A stretch of 64,000 nucleotides of DNA, from positions 68,208 through 132,207 of the forward strand of contig JAFIGX010000007.1 in the NCBI GenBank assembly GCA_017849455.1, read 5' to 3'. Origin of the DNA: Pseudobacter sp. Its GTDB lineage: Bacteria > Bacteroidota > Bacteroidia > Chitinophagales > Chitinophagaceae. Shown here one piece after another: positions 35,521 to 44,473 of this stretch. Positions within the stretch are counted from its first letter, which is position 1; every line of letters starts with the position of its first letter. The notes below the pieces were generated by a model that worked only from the letters and a program-made list of their open reading frames with translations, made no database searches and was not told where the DNA came from. The position numbers were made by a program, and so were the translations under genes.

Positions 35521-36576
35521 ATGAAATCCATTTTAGTCATAGATGACAACGTCGATATCAGGGAGAACACGGCTGAAATATTGGAACTGGCAGGTTACAA
35601 AACGATTACTGCCGAAAACGGGAAAAAAGGCGTTGAAATTGCATTGAAAGAAAAACCGGACCTGATCGTCTGTGATATCATGATGCCGGAGTTGGATGGA
35701 TATGGAGTATTACATCTTCTTCGCAAGAATGTGGAAACACAATTCACCCCTTTCATTTTCCTGACGGCGAAAACAGAAAGGACCGATCTCAGAAGGGGAA
35801 TGGAGATGGGCGCGGATGATTATATCACAAAGCCTTTCGAGGATATTGAATTATTGAATGCCATTGAAACAAGGCTGAAAAAAACGCAGGTATTCGAGCA
35901 GCAATATGCCATGTCTCAGCCAGGCATCTCTCAATTCTTAAAGGATGTCAAAGAAATGGGTATTCTCGATAAACTCTCCGAACAGTACAGCATGGAGAGC
36001 TTTGGCAGGAAACAGGTCTTGTACCAGGAAGGCAAACGGCCACGGTTTTTGTACTACCTGGTGAAAGGGAAGGTAAAAACAAGCAGGACCCATGAAGATG
36101 GCAAGGAATATATCATAGATATTTTCAGTGGTGGGGATTTCATCGGCTATCCTGCATTGATCGGTGATAACAATTACGATGATACAGCCATCATGTTGGA
36201 AGATTCTGATATACTGTTGATACCCAAAGATGATTTTTTACAAATGATCTATGGCGATATTACCGTCGCTTCCAAGTTTATTCACATTATCACTCAAAAC
36301 GTAAAAGGAAAAGAAGACAGGCTGCTGAATCTCGCCTACAGTTCCCTTCGAAAAAGAGTGGCAAAGGCACTGGTGGAAATTCATAACAAGTATAATACCG
36401 GCGGCAGTTCCAACTCGCTCGAGATCTCCAGGGAAGATATTGCCCATTATATAGGTACGGCCACCGAATCACTGATAAGGACTTTAAGCGATTTCAAAGC
36501 CGAAAAACTGATTGAAATAAAAGAGGGGAAGATCCGTCTTTCGGATGTCGGGAAACTAAGTAATCTCCTTTATTGA
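35521..36576 (+). CDS. Response regulator with CRP/FNR-type cNMP-binding and HTH output
   Basis: A 351-residue protein. The receiver domain (1-120) has Asp8/Asp9, phospho-acceptor Asp52 in VCDIMMPELDGYG, and Lys in YITKPF. A cyclic-nucleotide-binding-type barrel (about 155-260; QVLYQEGKRPRFLYYLVKGKVK) and a CRP helix-turn-helix follow (ISREDIAHYIGTATESLIRTL). The recognition helix keeps Glu and Arg at the places that read TGA/TCA in FNR. No N-terminal iron-sulfur cysteines are present, so the signal must come by phosphorylation rather than oxygen on a cluster. It lies nine bases after the kinase gene. It probably activates the nos and oxidase promoters. Confidence 0.92.
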   Translation: MKSILVIDDNVDIRENTAEILELAGYKTITAENGKKGVEIALKEKPDLIVCDIMMPELDGYGVLHLLRKNVETQFTPFIFLTAKTERTDLRRGMEMGADDYITKPFEDIELLNAIETRLKKTQVFEQQYAMSQPGISQFLKDVKEMGILDKLSEQYSMESFGRKQVLYQEGKRPRFLYYLVKGKVKTSRTHEDGKEYIIDIFSGGDFIGYPALIGDNNYDDTAIMLEDSDILLIPKDDFLQMIYGDITVASKFIHIITQNVKGKEDRLLNLAYSSLRKRVAKALVEIHNKYNTGGSSNSLEISREDIAHYIGTATESLIRTLSDFKAEKLIEIKEGKIRLSDVGKLSNLLY

Positions 36577-36606
36577 CACCAAAAAATAAATACCGTGTAA
36601 ACATAG

Positions 36607-36640
36607 AAAATCGGGGCTCTTACGAACTCCGATTTTTTTT
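36607..36640 (+). terminator. Rho-independent terminator after the kinase/regulator operon
   Basis: AAATCGGGG at 36608-36616 pairs with CTCCGATTT at 36627-36635 (one G-T pair), with a ten-base loop and a T-run to 36640. Confidence 0.8.
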
Positions 36641-36669
36641 ATTTTAAAATTTTGACCGAAAAAATTTGC

Positions 36670-36711
36670 GCAGTTAAATGACTGCACGTATATTAGCAGT
36701 CAAATAGCTGC
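36670..36711. promoter_or_regulatory. Two tandem 16-bp palindromes, candidate ArsR operators
   Basis: GCAGTTAAATGACTGC (36670-36685) and GCAGTCAAATAGCTGC (36696-36711) are two copies of the same dyad, 26 bases apart centre to centre. The facing halves also form a perfect TGACTGC/GCAGTCA repeat. They end six bases before the ArsR start codon, in ideal position for autorepression. Confidence 0.65.
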
Positions 36712-36716
36712 ATAAA

Positions 36717-37040
36717 ATGGATTTAAGAAGAGATGTATTTCAGGCCATTGCCGACCCTACCCGGAGGGCGATCATAACTTTAGTTGCCATTCACGCAATG
36801 ACACCCGGTGCAATAGCTGAAAACTTCGATTCATCAAGGCAAACAATTTCCAGGCATATACAAATCCTCACCGAGTGTGAAATACTTGAACAGAAACAAA
36901 GCGGCAGGGAAATATACTATCATTTAAATCCGCAAAAGATGAAAGAAATAGCGGATTTTATTGAACCCTTCCGCAAAATGTGGGATGACAGGTTCAATAA
37001 ACTGGAAGCCATCATGAAAAAATACAAATCAAAAAAATAG
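36717..37040 (+). CDS. ArsR-family winged-helix repressor
   Basis: A 107-residue regulator with the ArsR core [14 protein letters not shown], recognition helix [15 protein letters not shown] and wing [12 protein letters not shown]. No metal-binding Cys pair is present, so it belongs to the metal-independent SRPBCC-linked group. It heads an operon with an AHSA1-type protein (six bases later) and a DoxX protein. This trio is common in Bacteroidota and Actinobacteria. Autoregulation through 36670-36711 is likely. Confidence 0.92.
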   Translation: MDLRRDVFQAIADPTRRAIITLVAIHAMTPGAIAENFDSSRQTISRHIQILTECEILEQKQSGREIYYHLNPQKMKEIADFIEPFRKMWDDRFNKLEAIMKKYKSKK

Positions 37041-37046
37041 CTTGCT

Positions 37047-37514
37047 ATGGAACGTAACACAAAGGTCAATGCCGAAGACGGCAAACAGGAATTAGTGATA
37101 ACAAGGGAATTTGAATTGCCGGTGGAGCTACTGTTCAAAGCGTATGTAGACCCCGGCATCGTGGAGCAATGGATGGGAACAAAAGTGCTGAAGCTGGAAA
37201 ATAAAAAGCACGGCGGTTATCAATTTGAAACAACCGATGCTCAGGGAAACATATTATTTCGGGCCAATGGAGTGATCCATGATTTTGTTCCGGAACGAAA
37301 GATCACCCGGACATTTGAAATGGAGAATGCGCCATTTGGCGTTCAGCTTGAGTTCCTGGAATTTGAAAAACTTACCGACGATACCAGCAAACTCAGCATG
37401 CATGTAGTATATAGATCAGTCGGGCTCAGAGATCAAATACTGCAGTTACCCTTTGCCCAGGGAATCAATATGGCACATAACCGGTTACAGGACATAGTTG
37501 GCAAATTAAAATAG
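37047..37514 (+). CDS. SRPBCC/AHSA1-family protein
   Basis: A 155-residue single-domain protein of the START-like helix-grip fold. The family start ITREFELPVELLFKAYVDPGIVEQWMG and the central strand pattern GGYQFETTDAQGNILFRANG are present. The fold binds hydrophobic ligands; the ligand here is unknown. It is encoded between the ArsR and DoxX genes with spacers of six bases each, so all three are co-expressed. Confidence 0.9.
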   Translation: MERNTKVNAEDGKQELVITREFELPVELLFKAYVDPGIVEQWMGTKVLKLENKKHGGYQFETTDAQGNILFRANGVIHDFVPERKITRTFEMENAPFGVQLEFLEFEKLTDDTSKLSMHVVYRSVGLRDQILQLPFAQGINMAHNRLQDIVGKLK

Positions 37515-37520
37515 CATACC

Positions 37521-37901
37521 ATGAAAAAGAGAAATAAGATCATCTATTGGATTGTCACCATCTGGCTTGCATTGGGAATGCTGTCGACCGGGATCGTTCA
37601 GTTACTTAAAGTGAAAACTGAAGTAGATTTTATTACGCATTTGGGCTATCCCGGTTATTTTCTAACTATATTGGGTATTTGGAAAATTTTGGGAGCTGCA
37701 GCAGTGCTTATTCCTAAGTTACCTTTACTAAAAGAATGGGCTTATGCAGGCTTTTTCTTTGCCATGACGGGGGCGGCATTTTCACATATCGCAACGGGTA
37801 CCATGAATGAAATATTCCCGACGTTGCTATTATTATTCCTGACGTTGGCATCATGGTATTTCAGGCCAGCGGATAGAAAAATCGTTTCGGTCAATCAATA
37901 A
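37521..37901 (+). CDS. DoxX-like membrane protein
   Basis: A 126-residue protein with four membrane segments (about 8-30, 45-65, 72-92 and 98-117). The stretch IWKILGAAAVLIPKLPLLKEWAYAGFFFAMTGAAFSHIATG is typical of the DoxX-like_2 family. Role unknown; often linked to redox or stress operons. Last gene of the ArsR/SRPBCC/DoxX operon. Confidence 0.85.
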   Translation: MKKRNKIIYWIVTIWLALGMLSTGIVQLLKVKTEVDFITHLGYPGYFLTILGIWKILGAAAVLIPKLPLLKEWAYAGFFFAMTGAAFSHIATGTMNEIFPTLLLLFLTLASWYFRPADRKIVSVNQ

Positions 37902-37965
37902 ATGAATTGAATGAATCCGAAGGGTGACTGGTAACCGGGGGGTTAAAAATGTATACAGTAAATCC

Positions 37966-38019
37966 AAAAAAACCTGGCCCTCTACCCGGTTTCTTTTCAA
38001 ACCAGGTGGGAGGGCCAGG
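37966..38019 (-). terminator. Terminator of the large T9SS protein gene
   Basis: A long imperfect stem (CTGGCCCTC at 37974-37982 with GAGGGCCAG at 38010-38018, extended inward by ACCCGGTTT/AAACCAGGT) is followed on the minus strand by seven T's (37972-37966). It ends the gene whose stop is at 38045 and may also slow transcripts from the ArsR operon on the other strand. Confidence 0.75.
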
Positions 38020-38044
38020 GCCATTTCAATTTCATTCTCCGCGC

Positions 38045-41000
38045 TTACTGCCTGATGATCTTCATTACTTCTCTTCGATTGCCATTCGATACTTCCAGGT
38101 AGTAAATCCCTGCAGGCTGCGCCTTCAGGTTGATCGGGTGTTGACCGGTAGTTGCCCGGTACCGGTAAATAATCTTTCCCGTTTGAGTAAACAGTCGTAG
38201 ATCGTCCCCTTCTTTCAGTCCGCTGACAATGGTGATGCCACTGTTCGTTGGATTGGGACTAAGGAATAGCCTGCGTCCATCTTCATACCGAATGGAGATG
38301 GTCCTGGAATATTCATGCCTGTTATCGATGTCGACCTGTTTCAGGCGGTATTGATTAAGACCGGTCAATGGTGTGCGGTCCACAAATTGATAATACAAAG
38401 CCGATTGACTGTTCCCGCCCCGGGCAGCCGACGGTACAAACCCGATCTGTTGCCAGCCCGCTCCATCTGTACTACGCTCGATGGCAAAACCGCTGTTATT
38501 AAATTCCTGGCTTGTAGTCCAGTTCAATTGTATTCCCTCCTCTACTCTCACAGCATTGAATGTAGTGAGCTTTACCGGTAACAATACACTCAACGGCTCA
38601 GTGGAAGAGACATAAATAAATGAAGAGAAGGAGGTGGTATTATGGAATTCCACATAGTGAACACCATCTTCTATACCAGAAGCATCGGGTGTAAGGGCTA
38701 CCGCCTTCTGCGATTCAAATAAACCATCATTCTGCAGATCGGCTATTATAGCCGAAGCATCACCTTTGTATTTGATCCAGGTGTTGCTGATCGCGCCAGG
38801 TATTTGTGCATTCATCTGTTCATCCGGGTGAAAATAGATCCGGACCTTGGCCGCGGGGAAGGTTCCTGCTGTTGCATCCGCTACCGTGGTTATCCTTGGC
38901 ATCAGGTAGGTCTCCCTGACCGCGCTGGCATAACCAAAACCACTGGTAGATATGTTTACCGACAGATTGTTGAGATAAGTGTTATCGAAGTCCGACATGG
39001 CGATCAGTTTTCGCGCCCTGGCAGGATCTTCATAGAAATACTTCCATGGAGTAGTGGAACAATCGGCAAAATTATCCGCCTGCGAGTTCTGCAATGGCAG
39101 GAATACGATGCCACGCGAGGCAGGATCGATCCTTCCCAGCGTAAAATAAGAAACTCCCGCCGGGAATGTATAATTCAGGACATAGTTACCCCCTTCTGCC
39201 GAGATGGACTGAAGTGACGTGATGGCCCCTGCTGTTAGTGTGCCCGAGTTGGAGGTAATGAGCTTATACTCTTCACAAGGTCCGGCCAGAGCACCGGGGA
39301 TCAACGCAGCCGGAAAACTCATCTTCACGGATTGTTGTACTCCTTTATTTTCTACGCGCCATACACGGTTGAGATGATTGATGGTCACGTTCACCCCATA
39401 ATTGGTGATCACGGAAGTAGTGGCATTGGGAATCCCATTATCGCCCCAAACGAGATAAGAGATATCCTGTCCAAAAAGCGCCGTATTACTGTTGTTGTCG
39501 GCTGCAATACCAGCAAGGCCAATAGTGACCTGGTTTCCCGGATTTACGCTGCGGGACTGCTTCTGGTTAAGGTCTTCCATATCATCCCTGCCAATGCCCG
39601 ACACATTATTATGGAAACCGCCGCTGTTGCTGCCATCCCAGATAAGGCTTCCATCGGTGGCCAGGTATTGATAAGTAAGCGGGTTCTTCAAGGTAACGCC
39701 ATATTTGATACCGAGATAGGTATTGATCTTTATCAGTTCACTGCCTGTGATCTTCGTGTTGTATACGATGTTCTCAGCAATATCTCCCATCCAGGGCTCT
39801 GCATTCGTGGTTGTTCCCGCACCGATCAGGTATTGACTGCTGGCAGGTGTTATTGGCGAACCAGCGGTTGTTTCCAGAAGACCGTTCACCTCTCTGACTA
39901 TATTGCCTGAAGCGCCCAATTGCCAGTGAGCGTTGGCAATCTGCATCAGTCCGGCCACAGGATCTATCGAATGTACGCCGCCCAGGTTCCAGAAATTCCA
40001 TTTGGAAGCGAGCGCATTGAGCGTGGGAGAATTGGAGTATACATCCCAGAGAGTGTGTACTCCTGTGATGGTAGTGGGCCTAGCAGCACTGAAGATAGAA
40101 GTGCTGGAGTTGGCGTTGAACGGAACAATATCCTGGTTGCGATAGAGGGCTTGTCCACTGAAAGTCAGTACCGGGTTGAAATTGGTGACACCCAGACCAC
40201 TCGTGACGGTCGGCATGTAAGTAGCGTCCGCCTGCATCATGTCTTTTCCGCCGATGCTTTGGTCGAGCCATTTCTCCACCTTACTGCTACCCGTAACACC
40301 GGCATTGGCTTTTACCCACAATGCAAGATTGTTGACCACGCCACCCGGCCCCTTTACGAATGCTGCCAGGCGGATGTATTCATTATTGTTCACCACTACA
40401 TCATTGGCTGTGCCATTGATAACAGGATATATGCGGGTAGAAGCATCCGGGAATGCAGGGTCGCTGCTTACCAATACATAACTCGCATATCTGTATTTAT
40501 TCGTATTGATAGAGATATTCCAACTCGATTGGGTGGTGGTCTGGGCCTGCCAGGTACGATTGGTCAGTGCGTTGACCTGCACTGTTGTAGATCCATTCTG
40601 AAATACTTTTCCGGCTGGATAGTTCACCACGGTGTAACCGCTTGCATTATTATCACCCAATACCAGGAAACTGTTATTCACAGCGATCTGCGCATCGTTG
40701 GCGCTGTTCAGGCCGGCAAGTCTGCCCACGTAAATACTAATGGAAGAATCCCCGTAGCTGAAAGCCTGCTTCTGGTACAATGAAGAATTATCATCTCTTC
40801 CCAGTCCGAAAATATTGTTTTGATAACCGGTATGATTGCTTCCTGTCCAGATAAGCGTACCGGTAGGCAATATATAATCAGCCTGACCGGCAGGGTCTAG
40901 CGTTATACCATATTTAATGGCGAGATAGCTCTGTATCTTAGCCAGGTTGGTAAGGTCAAAATCCAGGTTGGGAGCGCCTTTGTATACGATCACTTCCTGG

Positions 41001-42895
41001 ATATCGCCCTTTACCCAATCCGCTGCCAGCACATCGCCACCAACGGAATAGTTGGTGCCGGTATTGGCATAATTGAGATTGGAGAAGGTATTCACAGTCC
41101 CATTCCAGATAACTTTTGTAGTACCACCTGTTCTGGGCATCAGGTGACTGGTGATACCGTAAAACATGCCGGGCCTGGCAGTGGCAAGCTGATTGCCCGC
41201 CAGGTAATTGCCGGGGGTCCTGTTAAACCATATCGTGTTCACCCAACTGTCGATAATGCCATAGGTAGTTTGCCAGGCCGTACTGCTGTTGGCATCGATC
41301 CTCGACACGACGAATATGTGCACTGCATTGTTGTCGGGCGCATTGGTGGAGATATAAGCAGGTGCTAAAAGCTGGTCGTTCGTGCCATCAAACCGGAGGG
41401 CAGGTTGATAATTCATCAGGTAACTGCCACCGGCCCCAATAAAGACAGGTTGCGAAGTGCCGTTCGATTGCGTATGTGTATTTCCGTTACCAGACTGATC
41501 GGACCAGTTGGATACTGCGGCGCCGGGTGTTGTGGTACTTGTTCCCGCATCGGCTTTGAGCCAGCATGCCAGGTTTTGGATAACGCCTCCCGGGGCATTG
41601 GCCGGACCAGCAAAGGTAAAATACTGACCATCGGTGAGGTCGACGGTAGCTTTACCATTCACGAGGGCAATCTCAACAGGCGTGCCCGTACTGAAATTAT
41701 TACTGTTATGCACCAGCAGGTGGGTCACAGCAGTGGAGTTGATGGTGATCGTCACAACCCCTACAGTACCGGTTTCCTGTACTTTCCATATCCGTCCATA
41801 ATGGAAATAAGGTATGGAAGAGGTAAAGCTGTTGGGTGAATAAGGGGTTGCCAGCGATCTGACACCGGCATTGTCGCCAATAATGAGGAAGGATCCGCTG
41901 ACAGAAATTGCTGCAGATTCGATCGTGACGACGAACCCGTCATTGATACTTTTCGATTTCAATTGCAACAGGGCTGAGGCATTATCGAGGCCGATACCAG
42001 TAATATCATGATGATAGCTGGCATTGACGGTGCTGTTCCATATAGTGGTACCTGAAGAGGAAACATAATCATAATTGACAATGGATGATGCAGGATCGCT
42101 GTCGAGGGTAATGCCATACTTGATGGCCAGGTAAGAATTCACCCTGGCCTGGTCCGGTACAGACAATGGTGTTTCATAAACAATATTCTCCGCGATGCCA
42201 CCTTCCCAGGCTTCGACAGCTCCTGTACTACCTGCTCCGAGGAAATAATTGTTCCCGTTCGTATTCACCGCCTGGTTCACCGGTTCCTGGCGACCGTTAA
42301 TATCGATCAGGCTGCTGGCGGCCATATTATTCGACCAATGACCGCTTACCAAAACCGGTTTACCTTTTATCAATGGTGTATTGTGATACGTGGCATAACC
42401 ATGCCAGAATAGCCAGCGACCTCCCTGCGTATTGATGGTAGGATCATTGGAATAGAAATCCCATAAGGTATTATATCCTGTATTGCCCGTTTGGCTGGCC
42501 ACGCTGAAGATCGACGCACCTGATCCTGCAGGCAGCACATTACCGGTGTATCGCAGGAAGTCGCCATTGAAGCTGACGAATGGGTTGAAGTTATAAGCCT
42601 CCGCCGGTGCTACGAGGAGTGGCTGGTAAACCGGTGAAGTAGTGGTAAGATTCCGTAGACCCGGCGATTGATCGTTCCAGGCCGTAACATTGGAACCACT
42701 GGTGACCGGCCCCGCATTCGCCTTCACCCATAAGCGAAGACCTGTCGATACCCCGCCCGGGCTTTGGGCAGTAGCCAATAATGCGTTCAAACAAAATAAA
42801 AATAAGAGGATGACGTTTTTGCCGGAGTAGACAATTGCTCTCCGGAAGGCATGTTCCTTCGAGAGCAGATGCAGAAGGTAAAAGTCGGATTTCAT
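38045..42895 (-). CDS. Large secreted protein with three tandem repeats and a T9SS sorting domain
   Basis: ATG 42895 gives 1616 residues and a signal peptide (NVILLFLFCLNALLATAQ). Three repeats of about 400 residues begin with the same words: SPGGVSTGLRLWVKANAG (near 43), APGGVIQNLACWLKADAG (near 430) and GPGGVVNNLALWVKANAG (near 848). Each has a lectin-like fold pattern and a NSYLAIKYGITLD-type motif, as in DUF8202-type surface proteins. The C-terminal 75 residues (FLSPNPTNSGITI to EVMKIIRQ) are a type IX secretion type A sorting domain. The protein is expected on the cell surface or released, perhaps as an adhesin or glycan binder. No catalytic motif was seen. Confidence 0.85.
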   Translation of the reverse strand: MKSDFYLLHLLSKEHAFRRAIVYSGKNVILLFLFCLNALLATAQSPGGVSTGLRLWVKANAGPVTSGSNVTAWNDQSPGLRNLTTTSPVYQPLLVAPAEAYNFNPFVSFNGDFLRYTGNVLPAGSGASIFSVASQTGNTGYNTLWDFYSNDPTINTQGGRWLFWHGYATYHNTPLIKGKPVLVSGHWSNNMAASSLIDINGRQEPVNQAVNTNGNNYFLGAGSTGAVEAWEGGIAENIVYETPLSVPDQARVNSYLAIKYGITLDSDPASSIVNYDYVSSSGTTIWNSTVNASYHHDITGIGLDNASALLQLKSKSINDGFVVTIESAAISVSGSFLIIGDNAGVRSLATPYSPNSFTSSIPYFHYGRIWKVQETGTVGVVTITINSTAVTHLLVHNSNNFSTGTPVEIALVNGKATVDLTDGQYFTFAGPANAPGGVIQNLACWLKADAGTSTTTPGAAVSNWSDQSGNGNTHTQSNGTSQPVFIGAGGSYLMNYQPALRFDGTNDQLLAPAYISTNAPDNNAVHIFVVSRIDANSSTAWQTTYGIIDSWVNTIWFNRTPGNYLAGNQLATARPGMFYGITSHLMPRTGGTTKVIWNGTVNTFSNLNYANTGTNYSVGGDVLAADWVKGDIQEVIVYKGAPNLDFDLTNLAKIQSYLAIKYGITLDPAGQADYILPTGTLIWTGSNHTGYQNNIFGLGRDDNSSLYQKQAFSYGDSSISIYVGRLAGLNSANDAQIAVNNSFLVLGDNNASGYTVVNYPAGKVFQNGSTTVQVNALTNRTWQAQTTTQSSWNISINTNKYRYASYVLVSSDPAFPDASTRIYPVINGTANDVVVNNNEYIRLAAFVKGPGGVVNNLALWVKANAGVTGSSKVEKWLDQSIGGKDMMQADATYMPTVTSGLGVTNFNPVLTFSGQALYRNQDIVPFNANSSTSIFSAARPTTITGVHTLWDVYSNSPTLNALASKWNFWNLGGVHSIDPVAGLMQIANAHWQLGASGNIVREVNGLLETTAGSPITPASSQYLIGAGTTTNAEPWMGDIAENIVYNTKITGSELIKINTYLGIKYGVTLKNPLTYQYLATDGSLIWDGSNSGGFHNNVSGIGRDDMEDLNQKQSRSVNPGNQVTIGLAGIAADNNSNTALFGQDISYLVWGDNGIPNATTSVITNYGVNVTINHLNRVWRVENKGVQQSVKMSFPAALIPGALAGPCEEYKLITSNSGTLTAGAITSLQSISAEGGNYVLNYTFPAGVSYFTLGRIDPASRGIVFLPLQNSQADNFADCSTTPWKYFYEDPARARKLIAMSDFDNTYLNNLSVNISTSGFGYASAVRETYLMPRITTVADATAGTFPAAKVRIYFHPDEQMNAQIPGAISNTWIKYKGDASAIIADLQNDGLFESQKAVALTPDASGIEDGVHYVEFHNTTSFSSFIYVSSTEPLSVLLPVKLTTFNAVRVEEGIQLNWTTSQEFNNSGFAIERSTDGAGWQQIGFVPSAARGGNSQSALYYQFVDRTPLTGLNQYRLKQVDIDNRHEYSRTISIRYEDGRRLFLSPNPTNSGITIVSGLKEGDDLRLFTQTGKIIYRYRATTGQHPINLKAQPAGIYYLEVSNGNRREVMKIIRQ

Positions 42896-43138
42896 ACACG
42901 GATTTTTTATGGATCGGTTATTGAATAGGTATGGACACAATGTTTCAATGCCATTGCAGTTGCAATAGCTGCACTATGCGAGAGCTCTTAACCTCAATAT
43001 TTTGTGTGGGACCGCCCTGCACCGGTTCACATATCCGGTAAAATAAATACGACACACCATGCGCAAGAAGGCATGGTCATTGTGTGCTAAAGGGCGTATA
43101 AGGATTCTTGAAAGGTGATCAAATATAGGATAAATTTA

Positions 43139-44473
43139 TCACACCATTATTTTCCCTCTTATTATACCCACGATCCCCTCATTCTCGATGATCATCATAC
43201 CATGTCTGTCTGAAGTAACACCCTCTTGCAACTTATATGTATACCGTGGTATGGTTCCTTCCATGATGGTAGGGAAATAAACGAACTGCAGGTTGCTGAA
43301 TTTTTTCAGCTCCTCTGCCACTTCAATAATATGGGTGGAGATGATGAAGAAACAATTGCGGTATTCGGAAAAAGCCTCCGTGACGGCCAGGGTGGCATCA
43401 TAGGCATCTTTCACATTGGTGCCTTTGAACAATTCATCGAAGATCACTACCAGGTCCTTGCCGGCGCTCACATCTTCCGCCACGGATCTTACCCGGCGCA
43501 CTTCTGCATAAAAATGGCTGTATCCGAGTTGGAGATTATCGGGCACGTTGATGGATGTGTAGATGCCATCCCTCACGGAAAACTCCATAGCGGAAGCAGC
43601 TACGGGAAAACCCATGTGCGCGAGATAGACGGCAATGCCGAACGATTTCATGAAGGTGGATTTGCCCGCCATATTCGCACCCGTGAGAAAGATGACATTG
43701 CTCTGCTGGTGCACGCTCACTGAATTGGCCACGGCCCTTTCAATGCCAGGATGACGACAATCTTTTATACGAATGCAATATTCCTCCTTCGGGAGTGCAT
43801 GTGCGTAGGAAAGCCCCCTGGCTTTGGCGGTGGCAGCCACAGCAATATTTACATCGATCAGGTAGATCAGCTTGAGAACAATGGCCATTTCCTCACGCAT
43901 GATAACTCTTAACAGGTTATCGTATCGCAACATCTTCGGGAGGGGCAGTTGTTCTCTTCCGTTCTCTTCCTTCAGCCATTGCAGCCTGTTGCCGGAAAGG
44001 ATGTTCCGTAGGGTACGGATCTCTTCGTGAAAAGGATTGGCCGGATCATTCCCTTCCAGTTTCACCAAAAATTCGTTCAGGGTATTCAGGAGCCCGATAG
44101 TTGTTTGCAGGCCGGTCAGAATGGTTTGAAATTCTTTGTCGAGCCCGATCGAATGCAAAAAATGTTTCCTCAGGTTATCGGCTGTGGCTGTAAACCTGTT
44201 CCCACTACCACCGGAAGCAAGGTAATTTTCCATCACACTGAATGCTTCATCCGGGAAAGGAAATGTAAATGCTTTCAGTTCGAAGTACCGGAACATATTG
44301 CTGCGCTGGTTGATAGCAAGGGCATCATGGAGAGGATGTCTGAACATCTGGTCGAGCAATTGCTCACCGCCTGTCGTCCGGACCCTATTGAAAAGACTGT
44401 ATACAGAATTGCTTTTATACTTGCCCAACAGGTTCAGGTCGTCCAATGTTTGTTTATCTGCAATAAAGCTCAT
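43139..44473 (-). CDS. MutS-like ATPase lacking the mismatch-binding domain (copy 1)
   Basis: A 444-residue protein with the MutS core/lever (about 1-230) and the domain V ATPase. Walker A is GANMAGKST, Walker B is LVVIFDELFKGTN, and the ABC-type loop DNLQLGYSHFYAEV and conserved His in IISTHIIEVAE are present. Domain I (Phe-x-Glu mismatch wedge) and connector domain II are absent, so it is not a canonical repair MutS. It overlaps its paralogue by four bases and ends the operon with GldFG-like genes. Confidence 0.85.
   Translation of the reverse strand: MSFIADKQTLDDLNLLGKYKSNSVYSLFNRVRTTGGEQLLDQMFRHPLHDALAINQRSNMFRYFELKAFTFPFPDEAFSVMENYLASGGSGNRFTATADNLRKHFLHSIGLDKEFQTILTGLQTTIGLLNTLNEFLVKLEGNDPANPFHEEIRTLRNILSGNRLQWLKEENGREQLPLPKMLRYDNLLRVIMREEMAIVLKLIYLIDVNIAVAATAKARGLSYAHALPKEEYCIRIKDCRHPGIERAVANSVSVHQQSNVIFLTGANMAGKSTFMKSFGIAVYLAHMGFPVAASAMEFSVRDGIYTSINVPDNLQLGYSHFYAEVRRVRSVAEDVSAGKDLVVIFDELFKGTNVKDAYDATLAVTEAFSEYRNCFFIISTHIIEVAEELKKFSNLQFVYFPTIMEGTIPRYTYKLQEGVTSDRHGMMIIENEGIVGIIRGKIMV

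Noticed and set aside
39920..40783. Long frame opposite the T9SS protein gene
   Set aside because: It is antisense to a strongly supported repeat protein and has no protein-like pattern.
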